Origin: an uncultured Ruminococcus sp.
GTDB taxonomy: Bacteria; Bacillota; Clostridia; Oscillospirales; Acutalibacteraceae
Length of the DNA stretch: 7,890 nucleotides
Direction: 5' to 3'
Assembly: GCA_902803125.1 (NCBI GenBank)
Contig: CADCOZ010000088.1
Span: 1 to 7,890 of the forward strand
Part shown: piece after piece, positions 1-6,357 of the stretch
Layout: every line of letters begins with the position of its first letter
Position numbering within the stretch: position 1 is the first letter of the stretch
The notes under the pieces: generated by a model
The model's database searches: none
Seen by the model: the letters and a program-made list of their open reading frames with translations, nothing else
Told to the model about the DNA's origin: nothing
Program-made: the position numbers and the translations under genes

Positions 1-1238
1 AACTCCACACGATAACCGGATGCCTTAAAAAGATAGCCGCCTACGTTGATATCGGCCTGTGTGGTCTTTTGTACGCACTCCGCCATCTGACAGGCAATAA
101 AGCGTTCCCATATCAGTTTATACAGCTTGTACTGGTCGTTTGTCAGGCTGTTTTTAACGGCGGCGGGGGTCAGGTCTACCATGGTCGGACGAATCGCTTC
201 ATGGCCGTCCTGCGCTCCCTGACGGGACTTGAAATGACGGGGACCGCCGCTCGGTACATACGCATCGCCCCAATGACCTTTGATATAGGTTTCTGCGGCG
301 GATAACGCATCCTCCGACAGCCGGAGAGAGTCGGTTCTCATATAGGTAATCAGACCGACAGCCCCCAGTCCCTGAATTTCAACGCCTTCATACAGTTCCT
401 GTGCCGCCTTCATGGTACGTTTGGCTTGAAAGCCTAATTTACGGGATGCTTCTTGCTGTAAGGTCGAGGTGATAAACGGCGGGGCCGGCTGACGCTTGCG
501 GGTACCGTGCCGCACCTTTTCCACAAACGGCTGGGCATTCTGCATGGCCTCCAACAGCTTTTGTGCCTGTTCCTGCGTGGTGATTTTTATTTTGCCGTCC
601 GCATCTCCGTAAAAAGCGGCCGGAAAGGCTTTGCGGCTGCCTTTGGGAATGAATTTGGCATCAATGCTCCAGTATTCTTCCGGCTGAAAGGCTCGAATTT
701 TATTTTCTCTGTCCACCACAATCCGAACCGCAACCGACTGCACACGTCCGGCCGATAAGCCTTTGCGGATTTTCTGGGACAGAAACGGACTCAGCTTATA
801 ACCCACCAAACGGTCAAGGATTCTGCGGGCCTGCTGTGCGTTTACCAGATCTAAATCAATCTTGCGGGGCGATGCCATGCCGCTGCCGACACCCGTGGCG
901 GTAATCTCGTTAAATGTTACACGGTTGGTGTCGTTCAAATCCAATCCCAGCAAATAGGCTAAATGCCAAGAAATGGCTTCTCCTTCCCGATCGGGGTCGG
1001 TGGCCAGATAAACATACTCGCTCTTTTGGGCAAGACGAATCAGTTCATCCGCTAACTTTTCCTTTCCTTTGATAATCTCGTATTTCGGGGCAAATTTCTT
1101 CTTGATATCCACACTCAGTCTGTTCGGGTTCAAATCTCGAATGTGTCCCATCGAAGCCACGACTTCATAACCGCTGCCAAGATACTTTTTGATGGTTTTC
1201 GCCTTGGCCGGCGACTCAACGATAACCAGTTTGGCCAT
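1..1238 (-). CDS. topA: DNA topoisomerase I (type IA), N-terminal 412 residues, 3' end outside window
   Basis: Relaxes negatively supercoiled DNA by cutting one strand through a 5'-phosphotyrosine link. Seen in the translation: the TOPRIM start MAKLVIVESPAKAKTI (residues 1-16, with the catalytic Glu at 9), the metal-binding DPDREGEAI (81-89), GRVQSVAVR (164-172), PPFITSTLQQEAS (253-265), and the active-site segment GLITYMRTDS (295-304) with Tyr299 as the nucleophile. QDGHEAIRPT (343-352) is also typical. The reading frame is open to the window edge, so the C-terminal part (rest of the core and any zinc-ribbon domains) is not visible. The ATG at 1238 is preceded by GGAGGA (complement of 1243-1248). 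It begins 16 bp after the dprA stop, so the two are very probably cotranscribed; dprA-topA is a common gene pair in bacteria. Identification is secure. Confidence 0.97.
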   Translation of the reverse strand, partial: MAKLVIVESPAKAKTIKKYLGSGYEVVASMGHIRDLNPNRLSVDIKKKFAPKYEIIKGKEKLADELIRLAQKSEYVYLATDPDREGEAISWHLAYLLGLDLNDTNRVTFNEITATGVGSGMASPRKIDLDLVNAQQARRILDRLVGYKLSPFLSQKIRKGLSAGRVQSVAVRIVVDRENKIRAFQPEEYWSIDAKFIPKGSRKAFPAAFYGDADGKIKITTQEQAQKLLEAMQNAQPFVEKVRHGTRKRQPAPPFITSTLQQEASRKLGFQAKRTMKAAQELYEGVEIQGLGAVGLITYMRTDSLRLSEDALSAAETYIKGHWGDAYVPSGGPRHFKSRQGAQDGHEAIRPTMVDLTPAAVKNSLTNDQYKLYKLIWERFIACQMAECVQKTTQADINVGGYLFKASGYRVE

Positions 1239-1254
1239 AATGTCCTCCAAAAGA

Positions 1255-2691
1255 TTATTTTCTGACAAACCGGCCAAAAGAAACCGGTTTGATCAGTTCG
1301 AGCAGTTCCAATTCCGTCAGGCTCATTTGTACGCACCTGACACTCATGCCGATGCTCTGTGCAATCGTCATCGCATCCGTTGGACTCTCTGAAATTGTAT
1401 CATACACCGATAAGGCCTCTGCTGTCAACAGGTTCTCAGGAATTTTATTGGATTTATCCTTCTTTTGGACAGATAACGGCATATTTTTTTCCATTTCGGG
1501 CTTTTCTTCCATCCGGTCGGACGGTTCCGGCGTTGTGCCACCCGACACCGCAGACGGCTGTTCGGATACTTTCGGCATTGTGCCACCCGACACCGCAGAC
1601 GGCTGTTCGGATACTTTCGGTGTTGTGCCACCCGATACCGCAGACGGTGTATCTTCCATGCTGTTCTCTTGTTGATGTAACGGCGGGTCTGCTTCCAGTG
1701 TTGAGAAGGTGATTTGTTCGTGAACCGGTTCCCGCCAACAGAATGGAAGCGGCACGGTCTTTTTTCTGATATCCTCAACCATTTCCTTCGTAATAGGTGT
1801 TCCGGACGAACGGGTACCCTGCGAACGGGCTTGGTGCCAATGCAATAAATCCTGATAGGACAGTGCCGTTTCCGCTCCCATCCGAATCAGATTATTTGTG
1901 CCGAGAGATTTGCCGCTCAAGGGACTGCCCGGCACGGCAAAAATCGTTTTTCCCTGTTCTGCCGCTTCTCCTGCCGTAATCAATGCTCCGCTGTTGGTGC
2001 CGGCTTCCACCACCAGGGTACAATCCGTTAATCCGGCAATAATGCGGTTTCTTTTGCTAAACCTGAACGGCATGGCGGGTTCCTCCGGCGGATACTCCGA
2101 AAGCAGCATTCCATGTTGGGGAATGGAATTTCTAATCTGTTCGGCACCGTTCCTGTATTCATACAAAATGCCATGACCAAGCACACAAACAGTCAAACCG
2201 CCGGCTTGTATGGCTCCTTTATGGGCATAGCAATCAATGCCGCAGGCTCCGCCGCTGACAATCAACGCTTTATTTTGAGCCAGTCCATACGCAAAGTTAT
2301 ACGCTGTCTTTTCGCCATAAGATGTTGGGCCTCTGGTGCCGACAACGCTCACCTTCAAACCTGTCATGTCAGGCCACTGTCCCTTATAATACAGCACCAC
2401 CGGCGGCTTGGAAATGTGCCGGAGCATCGCAGGATAGTTTTCGTCATCAAACGCCACCATGCCGATTCCGTTTTTCACGGCGGTTTGATAAATCTGCCGA
2501 GCCTCGTTCAAATTCTTATCCAACGCCCGCTTCACTTCAGAAGCGGTCAGTAACTGAGAGGCTCTAAGGGACTGTTCGTCCGCAGTAAAAATATTCTCAC
2601 TGCCGCCGTAATATGTCATCAGCGGTTGAATACGTTCTAAATCACTTTTCAGCAGGGCTTGCAGCCAAATATCATATAAATGTTTTTCCAT
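1255..2691 (-). CDS. dprA: DNA processing protein DprA (Smf), with an unusually long repeat-bearing linker
   Basis: DprA binds incoming single-stranded DNA and loads RecA during natural transformation. Numbering is from the ATG at 2691 (478 aa). Residues 1-100 form a helical N-terminal domain. The Rossmann-like core follows, with VGTRGPTSYG (117-126), SGGACGIDCYAHKGA (146-160), FSKRNRIIAGL (211-221), VVEAGTNSGALITA (227-240) and VPGSPLSGKSLGTNNLI (253-269). Residues about 423-478 look like the DprA winged helix (SVYDTISESPTDAMTIAQSI). Family members are usually about 300-370 residues; the excess here is a low-complexity linker (about 290-420) containing a 15-residue repeat at 349, 364 and 379. 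A GTG four codons upstream (2703) is the alternative start, but its nearest SD-like AAAAGG lies only about 2 nt away. The ATG has only a weak, distant SD (about 15 nt). I see no convincing promoter directly upstream. Confidence 0.93.
   Translation of the reverse strand: MEKHLYDIWLQALLKSDLERIQPLMTYYGGSENIFTADEQSLRASQLLTASEVKRALDKNLNEARQIYQTAVKNGIGMVAFDDENYPAMLRHISKPPVVLYYKGQWPDMTGLKVSVVGTRGPTSYGEKTAYNFAYGLAQNKALIVSGGACGIDCYAHKGAIQAGGLTVCVLGHGILYEYRNGAEQIRNSIPQHGMLLSEYPPEEPAMPFRFSKRNRIIAGLTDCTLVVEAGTNSGALITAGEAAEQGKTIFAVPGSPLSGKSLGTNNLIRMGAETALSYQDLLHWHQARSQGTRSSGTPITKEMVEDIRKKTVPLPFCWREPVHEQITFSTLEADPPLHQQENSMEDTPSAVSGGTTPKVSEQPSAVSGGTMPKVSEQPSAVSGGTTPEPSDRMEEKPEMEKNMPLSVQKKDKSNKIPENLLTAEALSVYDTISESPTDAMTIAQSIGMSVRCVQMSLTELELLELIKPVSFGRFVRK
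1531..1647 (-). repeat. 45-bp in-frame tandem repeat inside dprA, about 2.6 copies
   Basis: Units begin at 1531, 1576 and 1621, spaced exactly 45 bp. Copies 1 and 2 are almost identical over the whole unit; copy 3 matches as far as about 1647 and then diverges. Because 45 is a multiple of three, each copy encodes the same 15 residues (PSAVSGGTTPKVSEQ with a Thr/Met change). The repeat lies in the flexible linker between the Rossmann core and the winged helix of DprA. Near-identity at DNA level suggests recent expansion by slippage, so copy number may vary between strains. Confidence 0.93.
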
Positions 2692-2730
2692 GATTGATCT
2701 CACACCTTTTAGGGAAACTGGTATTCATCA

Positions 2731-2844
2731 TTACTGTCTATTCTTTTCATGCAGTTTTATCTGCTGTTGGCCGTCAATCTTATACTGTCGGGAAACGGAA
2801 TCGTTTCTATCCGGTCGATTACTATTGTACAATAAAATACTCAT
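2731..2844 (-). CDS. Possible 37-aa small protein upstream of dprA (unsupported by homology)
   Basis: An ATG at 2844 opens a 37-codon frame beginning MSILLYNSNRPDRND and ending TAA at 2731, 39 bp before the dprA ATG. It has an AGGGAGG Shine-Dalgarno match (complement of 2856-2862) at a spacing of 11 nt, somewhat long but better than the site in front of dprA. The product is polar, with no membrane segment and no motif I recognise. It could be a real small gene, a leader ORF for dprA, or chance. The SD-like stretch overlaps the -35 region of the opposite-strand promoter, so it may owe part of its sequence to that element. Confidence 0.22.
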   Translation of the reverse strand: MSILLYNSNRPDRNDSVSRQYKIDGQQQIKLHEKNRQ

Positions 2845-2861
2845 CAGATACCAATCCTCCC

Positions 2862-2890
2862 TTGTCAAATATCATTCTTTGTGATATAAT
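2862..2890 (+). promoter_or_regulatory. Sigma-A promoter for the SMI1/KNR4 gene
   Basis: TTGTCA at 2862-2867 and TATAAT at 2885-2890 are separated by exactly 17 bp. This is 5 of 6 and 6 of 6 matches to the vegetative consensus. Transcription would start near 2897, giving a leader of about 130 nt before the SMI1 start codon at 3027. It is the only strong plus-strand promoter I see, so the SMI1 gene appears to carry its own transcription signal. Confidence 0.8.
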
Positions 2891-3025
2891 CATATAGTAC
2901 TAAGTGACGAACTTTCATCTGCCGCCATGAAGCCGGCTTTCGTAGGAGAATCTCTTGTAAATCGTGATGCTTTTGATACGATAAGAAAAAATCACTGGAC
3001 AGCACGCAGTAAGGAGGACAAATGA
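2885..3025 (+). pseudogene. Toxin-tail-like remnant or leader ORF ending 1 nt before the SMI1 gene
   Basis: A frame is open from 2885 to a TGA at 3023-3025. Its only ATG (2927) would give a 32-residue peptide beginning MKPAFVGESLVNRDAF and ending in NHWTARSKEDK. No Shine-Dalgarno precedes that ATG. The stop lies one base before the SMI1 ATG at 3027, and its last codons contain the SMI1 ribosome binding site. Such packing is typical of genes read as a coupled pair, including polymorphic toxin and immunity genes. One reading is that this is the leftover C-terminal end of a toxin or other upstream gene. A leader peptide or chance are alternatives. I recognise no domain in it. Confidence 0.27.
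2979..3007 (+). repeat. Left copy of a degenerate direct repeat flanking the SMI1 gene
   Basis: Positions 2979-3007 match 3520-3548 at 22 of 29 bases without gaps, including a perfect 12-mer TGGACAGCACGC (2996-3007 and 3537-3548). In the frame of the upstream ORF this copy encodes TIRKNHWTAR. The right copy encodes SVRKRPWTAR in the frame of SMI1, 6 of 10 residues identical. A lone 12-mer could recur by chance in a window this size; the extended match and its position on both sides of one gene make a duplicated or homologous flank more likely. Confidence 0.5.
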
Positions 3026-3026
3026 T

Positions 3027-3488
3027 ATGTTTGGTTATGATGAATTGGAAAGAGAATTTGAAAGAGTCGCTAAAAAGCAAAAAACAATATTCTTTTGCAA
3101 AAAACCGGGACACACCGAAGAAGAAATAACTGAATTAGAAAAGGATATCGGAATGAAGATTGCAGATGATTACAGGCAATTCATGAAGAAATACTACATC
3201 TTCGCCTTGTATGATGATTTCGTTGTGCATGATTTAAAACAATATGCGCAGACAATCAATCGCATCAGAGAAATCCGAGAAGAAATGAATGCACCAATGC
3301 CCGCTAATATGTATGTTTTGGGATATTTTGATCCTGAATGTCCTATTTATCTTCAGGATACCAAGGGAAGAGTGTATGAATTTCGCTATGATTACAAATA
3401 TTCTAAACCTAAGAAAATAGCAAACAGCTTTATAGAGTTTATGAATCAACAAATTGAGTACTATAATAATCTGCCTCTGGAAGAATAA
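3027..3488 (+). CDS. SMI1/KNR4-family protein, probable orphan immunity protein
   Basis: A 153-residue acidic, soluble protein with no signal peptide or membrane segment. The family signature is seen at residues 30-55: TEEEITELEKDIGMKIADDYRQF, i.e. a helix rich in Glu, then a short 'G-x-x-I' strand and 'DDYRxF'. MYVLGYFDPECPIYL (95-109) followed by GRVYEFRYD (114-122) matches the later beta core, and a closing helix FIEFMNQQI (135-143) follows. Bacterial SMI1/KNR4 (SUKH) proteins commonly neutralise nuclease and other polymorphic toxins. AAGGAGG at 3011-3017 lies 9 nt before the ATG. It has its own promoter and runs opposite to every neighbour. Its composition is visibly AT-richer than dprA and the methyltransferase. 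No toxin gene is next to it. The role as immunity protein is inferred from the family. Confidence 0.82.
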   Translation: MFGYDELEREFERVAKKQKTIFFCKKPGHTEEEITELEKDIGMKIADDYRQFMKKYYIFALYDDFVVHDLKQYAQTINRIREIREEMNAPMPANMYVLGYFDPECPIYLQDTKGRVYEFRYDYKYSKPKKIANSFIEFMNQQIEYYNNLPLEE

Positions 3489-3519
3489 GAAAAGCCATAT
3501 GATAAAAGCCGCCTTTTTT

Positions 3520-3548
3520 CGGTGAGAAAACGACCTTGGACAGCACGC
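3520..3548 (+). repeat. Right copy of the degenerate direct repeat, within the 3489-3622 spacer
   Basis: This copy lies 541 bp from the left one and sits 32 bp after the SMI1 stop. The frame following the SMI1 stop remains open through it (KPYDKSRLFSVRKRPWTARR) and on into the antisense of the methyltransferase. The rest of the 134-bp spacer contains a second small repetition, GCCATATG at 3494-3501 and 3550-3557, and no clear terminator for either convergent gene. Confidence 0.45.
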
Positions 3549-3622
3549 CGCCATATGGATGCTTGGGGTCTTTCGATGATGAATGTCTGCATTTTCGTTT
3601 CAGCCGTGCGGAATACCTGTGT

Positions 3623-4423
3623 TTACGAGTCACAAACAGTATTGCCGTTTTGCAGGCAATACAGCAGGATAGCGGCGGCCGCCGCCGCATTGAGCGATTC
3701 GGCTCGTCCCTTCATTGGAATGCGGACACGTTCCCGACAGGCGGCAATCGTTTCGGCACACAGACCGTTGCCTTCGTTGCCAATCAGCATCACACCGCCT
3801 TCCGGAAACGAAAGCTGAGAAATATCTTTCGCTTCATGAGGGGTAGAGGCCAGCGTCAAAATACCGCTGTCGGTCAGCGAACGAATCACTGCCGTGAAAT
3901 CCTCCTCTATCATCAGCGGCACCCGAAAAACCGCCCCCATACTTCCACGCACCACCTTGGGGGCATAAACATCACAGCAGTCGTCCGACAGCAGAACGCC
4001 GTCCATTCCCAAGGCTTCTGCGGTACGCAAAATCGTGCCGAGATTGGAAGGATCCTGAATGTTTTCTAACGCCGCATAACAGCCCTTCTTCTTTATTGTA
4101 CACATTTTGTGAGTTTTGTCAAGCATAGAAAACACGCACAAAAAGCCCTGCGGGGCCATCGTATCCGACATTTTCTTAAAAACCGCTTCACTGACCGCCG
4201 CCGAGAACGCCGCTTTTTCATGAAGCACCGCAAATTCCCGTGCATACTTCTGCTGTGCCGCTTCAGTATAGAAAAACTGCTGTATGGCCGCTCCCGACAA
4301 AGCCCCATCCATACACAGCCGCACCCCTTCTGCGGCAAAACACCGTTTCTCCCAGCGGTATCTGGCACTGTTCATCAGCTTTACGACATTCTTGACCATT
4401 TCATTATCCTTAGCGGTAATCAT
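3623..4423 (-). CDS. TrmH/SpoU-family RNA 2'-O-ribose methyltransferase
   Basis: Transfers a methyl group from S-adenosylmethionine to a ribose 2'-OH, most likely in rRNA. The protein (266 aa) has the usual two-part plan: an N-terminal L30e-like substrate-binding part (RYRWEKRCFAAEGVRL, 21-36) and a C-terminal knotted SPOUT domain. All three SpoU motifs are seen: motif 1 ENIQDPSNLGTILRTAEALG (120-139) with Asn127 and Arg133, motif 2 LIGNEGNGL (213-221), and motif 3 IPMKGRAESLNAAAAAA (235-251). The ATG at 4423 follows AGGAGGA (complement of 4431-4437) at 7 nt. It lies 36 bp after the stop of the kinase gene, so the two probably form an operon. Similar proteins are often labelled RlmB- or YsgA-like; the exact target nucleotide cannot be read from sequence. 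Confidence 0.92.
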   Translation of the reverse strand: MITAKDNEMVKNVVKLMNSARYRWEKRCFAAEGVRLCMDGALSGAAIQQFFYTEAAQQKYAREFAVLHEKAAFSAAVSEAVFKKMSDTMAPQGFLCVFSMLDKTHKMCTIKKKGCYAALENIQDPSNLGTILRTAEALGMDGVLLSDDCCDVYAPKVVRGSMGAVFRVPLMIEEDFTAVIRSLTDSGILTLASTPHEAKDISQLSFPEGGVMLIGNEGNGLCAETIAACRERVRIPMKGRAESLNAAAAAAILLYCLQNGNTVCDS

Positions 4424-4459
4424 TTTTCCATCCTCCTGTCACGTTGAACGCTTTTCGGG

Positions 4460-4978
4460 TCAAACACCCGCCCTATACTGTTCTATGGCGGCTTTCACCT
4501 GCAAAGCCGTATCGGCCAAGGTCAGCCCTTCAGCCGGCACGATAATATCTGCCCATTGTTCATACAGCGGCTTTCTTTCGTTGAACAAATCCCGCAGGGT
4601 TTGCCCGTCATGAATGGCCACACCCCGTTTGGTCAGATCCCCCAAACGGCTTTCCACTTCTTCATACGGCAGGTCAATATATACCACGATACCTATTTCC
4701 TGATAGTGCCGCATCGCCTGCTGTCCATAAACCGCACTGCCGCCTGTTGCAATCACGGTTTTCTGCGGCGACAAGGACGCATTGATACGGTTTTCTATGG
4801 CCAAAAAGGCCTCCAGACCTTCTTGTGCAATAATTTCAGAAAGAAGCCGTCCTTCCTGTTCCTGAATCACCAAATCCGCATCGGTAAAGCGATAGCCCAT
4901 CGTTTTGGCCAGCACCACCCCAACGGTACTCTTGCCGCAGCCGGGCATCCCGATTAAAACAATATTTTTTCCTTTCAT
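4460..4978 (-). CDS. Shikimate-kinase-like P-loop kinase (AroK/AroL family, divergent)
   Basis: Predicted ATP-dependent small-molecule kinase of 172 residues; shikimate 3-phosphorylation in aromatic amino acid synthesis is the family role. Seen: Walker A GMPGCGKST (10-18), the substrate-site DAD (33-35), TVIATGGSAVYG (74-85), VVYIDLPYEEVESRLG (98-113), a LID-like KRGVAI (117-122) and ERKPLY (134-139). Key differences: the segment usually GExxFRxxE reads GLEAFLAIE (54-62), so the shikimate-binding Arg is Leu59, and the usual GGG is GGS (79-81). The chosen ATG at 4978 follows GAGGTG (complement of 4985-4990) at 6 nt; an in-frame start 21 codons upstream has neither SD nor conserved sequence. 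I leave the symbol empty because the substrate is doubtful. Confidence 0.82.
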   Translation of the reverse strand: MKGKNIVLIGMPGCGKSTVGVVLAKTMGYRFTDADLVIQEQEGRLLSEIIAQEGLEAFLAIENRINASLSPQKTVIATGGSAVYGQQAMRHYQEIGIVVYIDLPYEEVESRLGDLTKRGVAIHDGQTLRDLFNERKPLYEQWADIIVPAEGLTLADTALQVKAAIEQYRAGV

Positions 4979-5061
4979 CCAACACACCTCTTGTTCTGAT
5001 ACTTGGCCGCCTGCCAACACTTGTCCGTTTTCGAAAAGCACCTATCCGCTTTTCATGCGTC

Positions 5062-5091
5062 TTTATCCATACGCCCCGTTCACACGGTCAA
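5062..5091 (-). promoter_or_regulatory. Possible sigma-A promoter for the kinase-methyltransferase operon
   Basis: On the minus strand TTGACC (complement of 5086-5091) and GATAAA (complement of 5062-5067) are 18 bp apart, 5 of 6 and 4 of 6 consensus matches. Transcription would start near 5055, about 77 nt before the kinase ATG. It lies just beyond the terminator structures that close the rplT operon, where a new promoter is expected. Confidence 0.38.
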
Positions 5092-5108
5092 CTTCATCAT
5101 TTTCTTTG

Positions 5109-5138
5109 AGAACGCCGCATACATCGGCGTTCTTTTTT
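5109..5138 (+). terminator. Plus-oriented intrinsic terminator hairpin between rplT and the kinase gene
   Basis: AGAACGCCG (5109-5117) pairs perfectly with CGGCGTTCT (5125-5133) around a 7-nt loop, and six T's (5133-5138) follow on the plus strand. Read on the minus strand there is no T-tract after the stem, so its orientation suits plus-strand transcripts, although no plus-strand gene lies just before it. It could stop antisense transcripts entering the rplT operon, or act as a second stem after rplT. Confidence 0.55.
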
Positions 5139-5150
5139 ATAACCAATATG

Positions 5151-5181
5151 AAAATGCACCTAAGAGAAACCTCTTAGGTGC
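5151..5181 (-). terminator. Rho-independent terminator of the infC-rpmI-rplT operon
   Basis: The 11-bp stem GCACCTAAGAG (5156-5166) and its exact complement (5171-5181) enclose a 4-nt loop. On the minus strand the stem is followed by ATTTT (complement of 5151-5155). It begins 11 bp past the rplT stop codon. The T-run is short but the stem is perfect, and its position right after the operon supports the call. Confidence 0.78.
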
Positions 5182-5192
5182 GGAAAAAGCTA

Positions 5193-5549
5193 TTAAGCGA
5201 GGGCGGCCTGTGCCTTCTCGACCAGAGCGGTGAAGGCCTGTGCGTCTGCGATGGCAATTTCAGACAGCATCTTTCTGTTGAGGGTAATGCCAGCCTTCTT
5301 CAAACCGTTCATGAATGTGGAATAGTTCGTGCCGTTGGCCTTACAGCCGGCAGAAATACGGGTAATCCACAGTCTTCTGAAATCTCTCTTCTTCTGTTTA
5401 CGGCCAATATAAGCATAGTTGCCGCTCTTCATAACGGCTTCTTTCGCCATCTTAAAGTGCTTGCTCTTTGCACCCCAATAACCCTTTGCCAATTTCAAAA
5501 TCTTTTTTCTTCTCTTGCGTGTTGCCAACGCACCCTTTACTCTTGCCAT
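5193..5549 (-). CDS. rplT: 50S ribosomal protein L20
   Basis: Binds 23S rRNA early in large-subunit assembly, and in many bacteria represses its own operon through the leader RNA. The 118-residue protein starts [26 protein letters not shown] and has the highly basic N-terminal helix followed by the globular C-terminal part (SYST-like [25 protein letters not shown]), full length for the family. The start follows GGAGGT (complement of 5557-5562) at 7 nt. It is the last gene of the infC operon, 67 nt after rpmI and just before the terminator. Confidence 0.98.
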   Translation of the reverse strand: MARVKGALATRKRRKKILKLAKGYWGAKSKHFKMAKEAVMKSGNYAYIGRKQKKRDFRRLWITRISAGCKANGTNYSTFMNGLKKAGITLNRKMLSEIAIADAQAFTALVEKAQAALA

Positions 5550-5616
5550 TTTCTATACCTCCGATAATAGTTGATCTACATTCCTGTCAATGTGCCGAAG
5601 CTGTCGGGTCAAGTGA

Positions 5617-5814
5617 TTATTTATAAGGAATCATCTGTCTGATAGCGGCTACATTGGTCTTATCAGCAACCACAGTCTTTCTCAGACCTCTCTTACGCTT
5701 GGTTGTCTTCTTGTTCAGAATGTGAGTCTTGTTAGCGTGTGCACGAATGACCTTACCGTTCTTAGAGAGCTTAAAACGTTTTTTTGCTCCACTGTGTGTT
5801 TTGATCTTGGGCAT
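5617..5814 (-). CDS. rpmI: 50S ribosomal protein L35
   Basis: Small basic large-subunit protein of 65 residues, beginning [21 protein letters not shown] and ending RQMIPYK, the normal length and ends for the family. The ATG at 5814 follows AAGGAGGA (complement of 5822-5829) at 7 nt; the in-frame TTG two codons upstream is too close to that site to be used. It is the middle gene of the operon, 24 nt after infC. Confidence 0.98.
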   Translation of the reverse strand: MPKIKTHSGAKKRFKLSKNGKVIRAHANKTHILNKKTTKRKRGLRKTVVADKTNVAAIRQMIPYK

Positions 5815-5838
5815 AACCAAGTCCTCCTTGTTTTTGGA

Positions 5839-6357
5839 TTATTTCGTTGATTTTGGTGCCAGGAACATAATCATGCTGCGTCCCTCCAGCTTTGCAGGCT
5901 TCTCAACATTGGCAAACTCCTGACAAGCCTCGGCAAATCTCGTCATGATTTCCAATCCCAATTCAGGATGTCCCAGTTCTCTTCCACGAAAACGTATGGT
6001 GACCTTAACTTTATCACCGCTTCTGATGAACTTCTGCGTATGGTTCAGTTTGGTGTTAAAATCATGCGTATCAATGTTCAGCGACAGGCGAACCTCTTTG
6101 ATATCAACAATATGCTGGTTCTTCCTTGCTTCCTTCTCACGCTTGGCTTGTTCAAAGCGATATTTGCCGTAGTCCATGATCTTGCATACCGGCGGCTGTG
6201 CCTGCGGTGCAATTTTCACTAAATCAAGGTTTCTTTCGGCGGCGATTTCCAACGCCCTGGCCGATGACATAATGCCGAGCTGACCGCCCTGTGCATCAAT
6301 GACCCTGACTTCCTTGTCACGAATTTCCTCATTGATCTGAAGTTCCTGCTTGCTAAT
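5839..6357 (-). CDS. infC: Translation initiation factor IF-3, starting at an AUU codon
   Basis: IF-3 binds the 30S subunit, keeps 50S off, and checks the start codon. The 172-residue product has the N-terminal domain with QINEEIRDKEVRVID (7-21) and PPVCKIMDYGKYRFEQAKREKE (55-76), a linker helix, and the C-terminal domain with IKEVRLSLNIDTHDF (86-100) and VTIRFRGRELGHPELG (119-134). No ATG, GTG or TTG fits the known N-terminus. ATT at 6355-6357 lies 8 nt after GGAGGT (complement of 6366-6371), and starting there gives (M)SKQELQINEE, the expected beginning. An upstream GTG/ATG-type extension to 6408 would read through the attenuator and adds a non-family segment, so I reject it. The nearest ATG overlaps the SD and is out of frame. 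Confidence 0.95.
   Translation of the reverse strand: MSKQELQINEEIRDKEVRVIDAQGGQLGIMSSARALEIAAERNLDLVKIAPQAQPPVCKIMDYGKYRFEQAKREKEARKNQHIVDIKEVRLSLNIDTHDFNTKLNHTQKFIRSGDKVKVTIRFRGRELGHPELGLEIMTRFAEACQEFANVEKPAKLEGRSMIMFLAPKSTK

Noticed and set aside
1289..1778. Several open frames on both strands over the dprA repeat
   Set aside because: A 45-bp in-frame repeat copies open frames as well as codons; the DprA frame is the only one with homology.
2840..2868. Minus-strand TTGACA at 2863-2868 as a dprA promoter
   Set aside because: No -10 element lies 16-18 bp downstream; the match arises within the opposite-strand -35 region.
3489..3530. Terminator at AAAAG-CCGC-CTTTT after SMI1
   Set aside because: The stem is only 5 bp, four of them A-T, so it is unlikely to stop RNA polymerase despite the T-run.
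3439..3690. Minus-strand frame through the 3489-3622 spacer (HPYGGVLSKVVFSPKKGGFYHM segment)
   Set aside because: It looks protein-like over a short stretch but overlaps the ends of two better genes, has no SD, and I recognise no family; kept only as a note that the spacer might be a coding remnant.
4979..5041. 21-residue N-terminal extension of the kinase
   Set aside because: No SD at the upstream ATG, no family similarity, and a good GAGGTG site in front of the ATG at 4978.
5570..5616. Internal promoter before rplT (TTGACA ... TATTAT)
   Set aside because: The spacer is 15 bp and the start point would fall within the rplT ribosome binding site.
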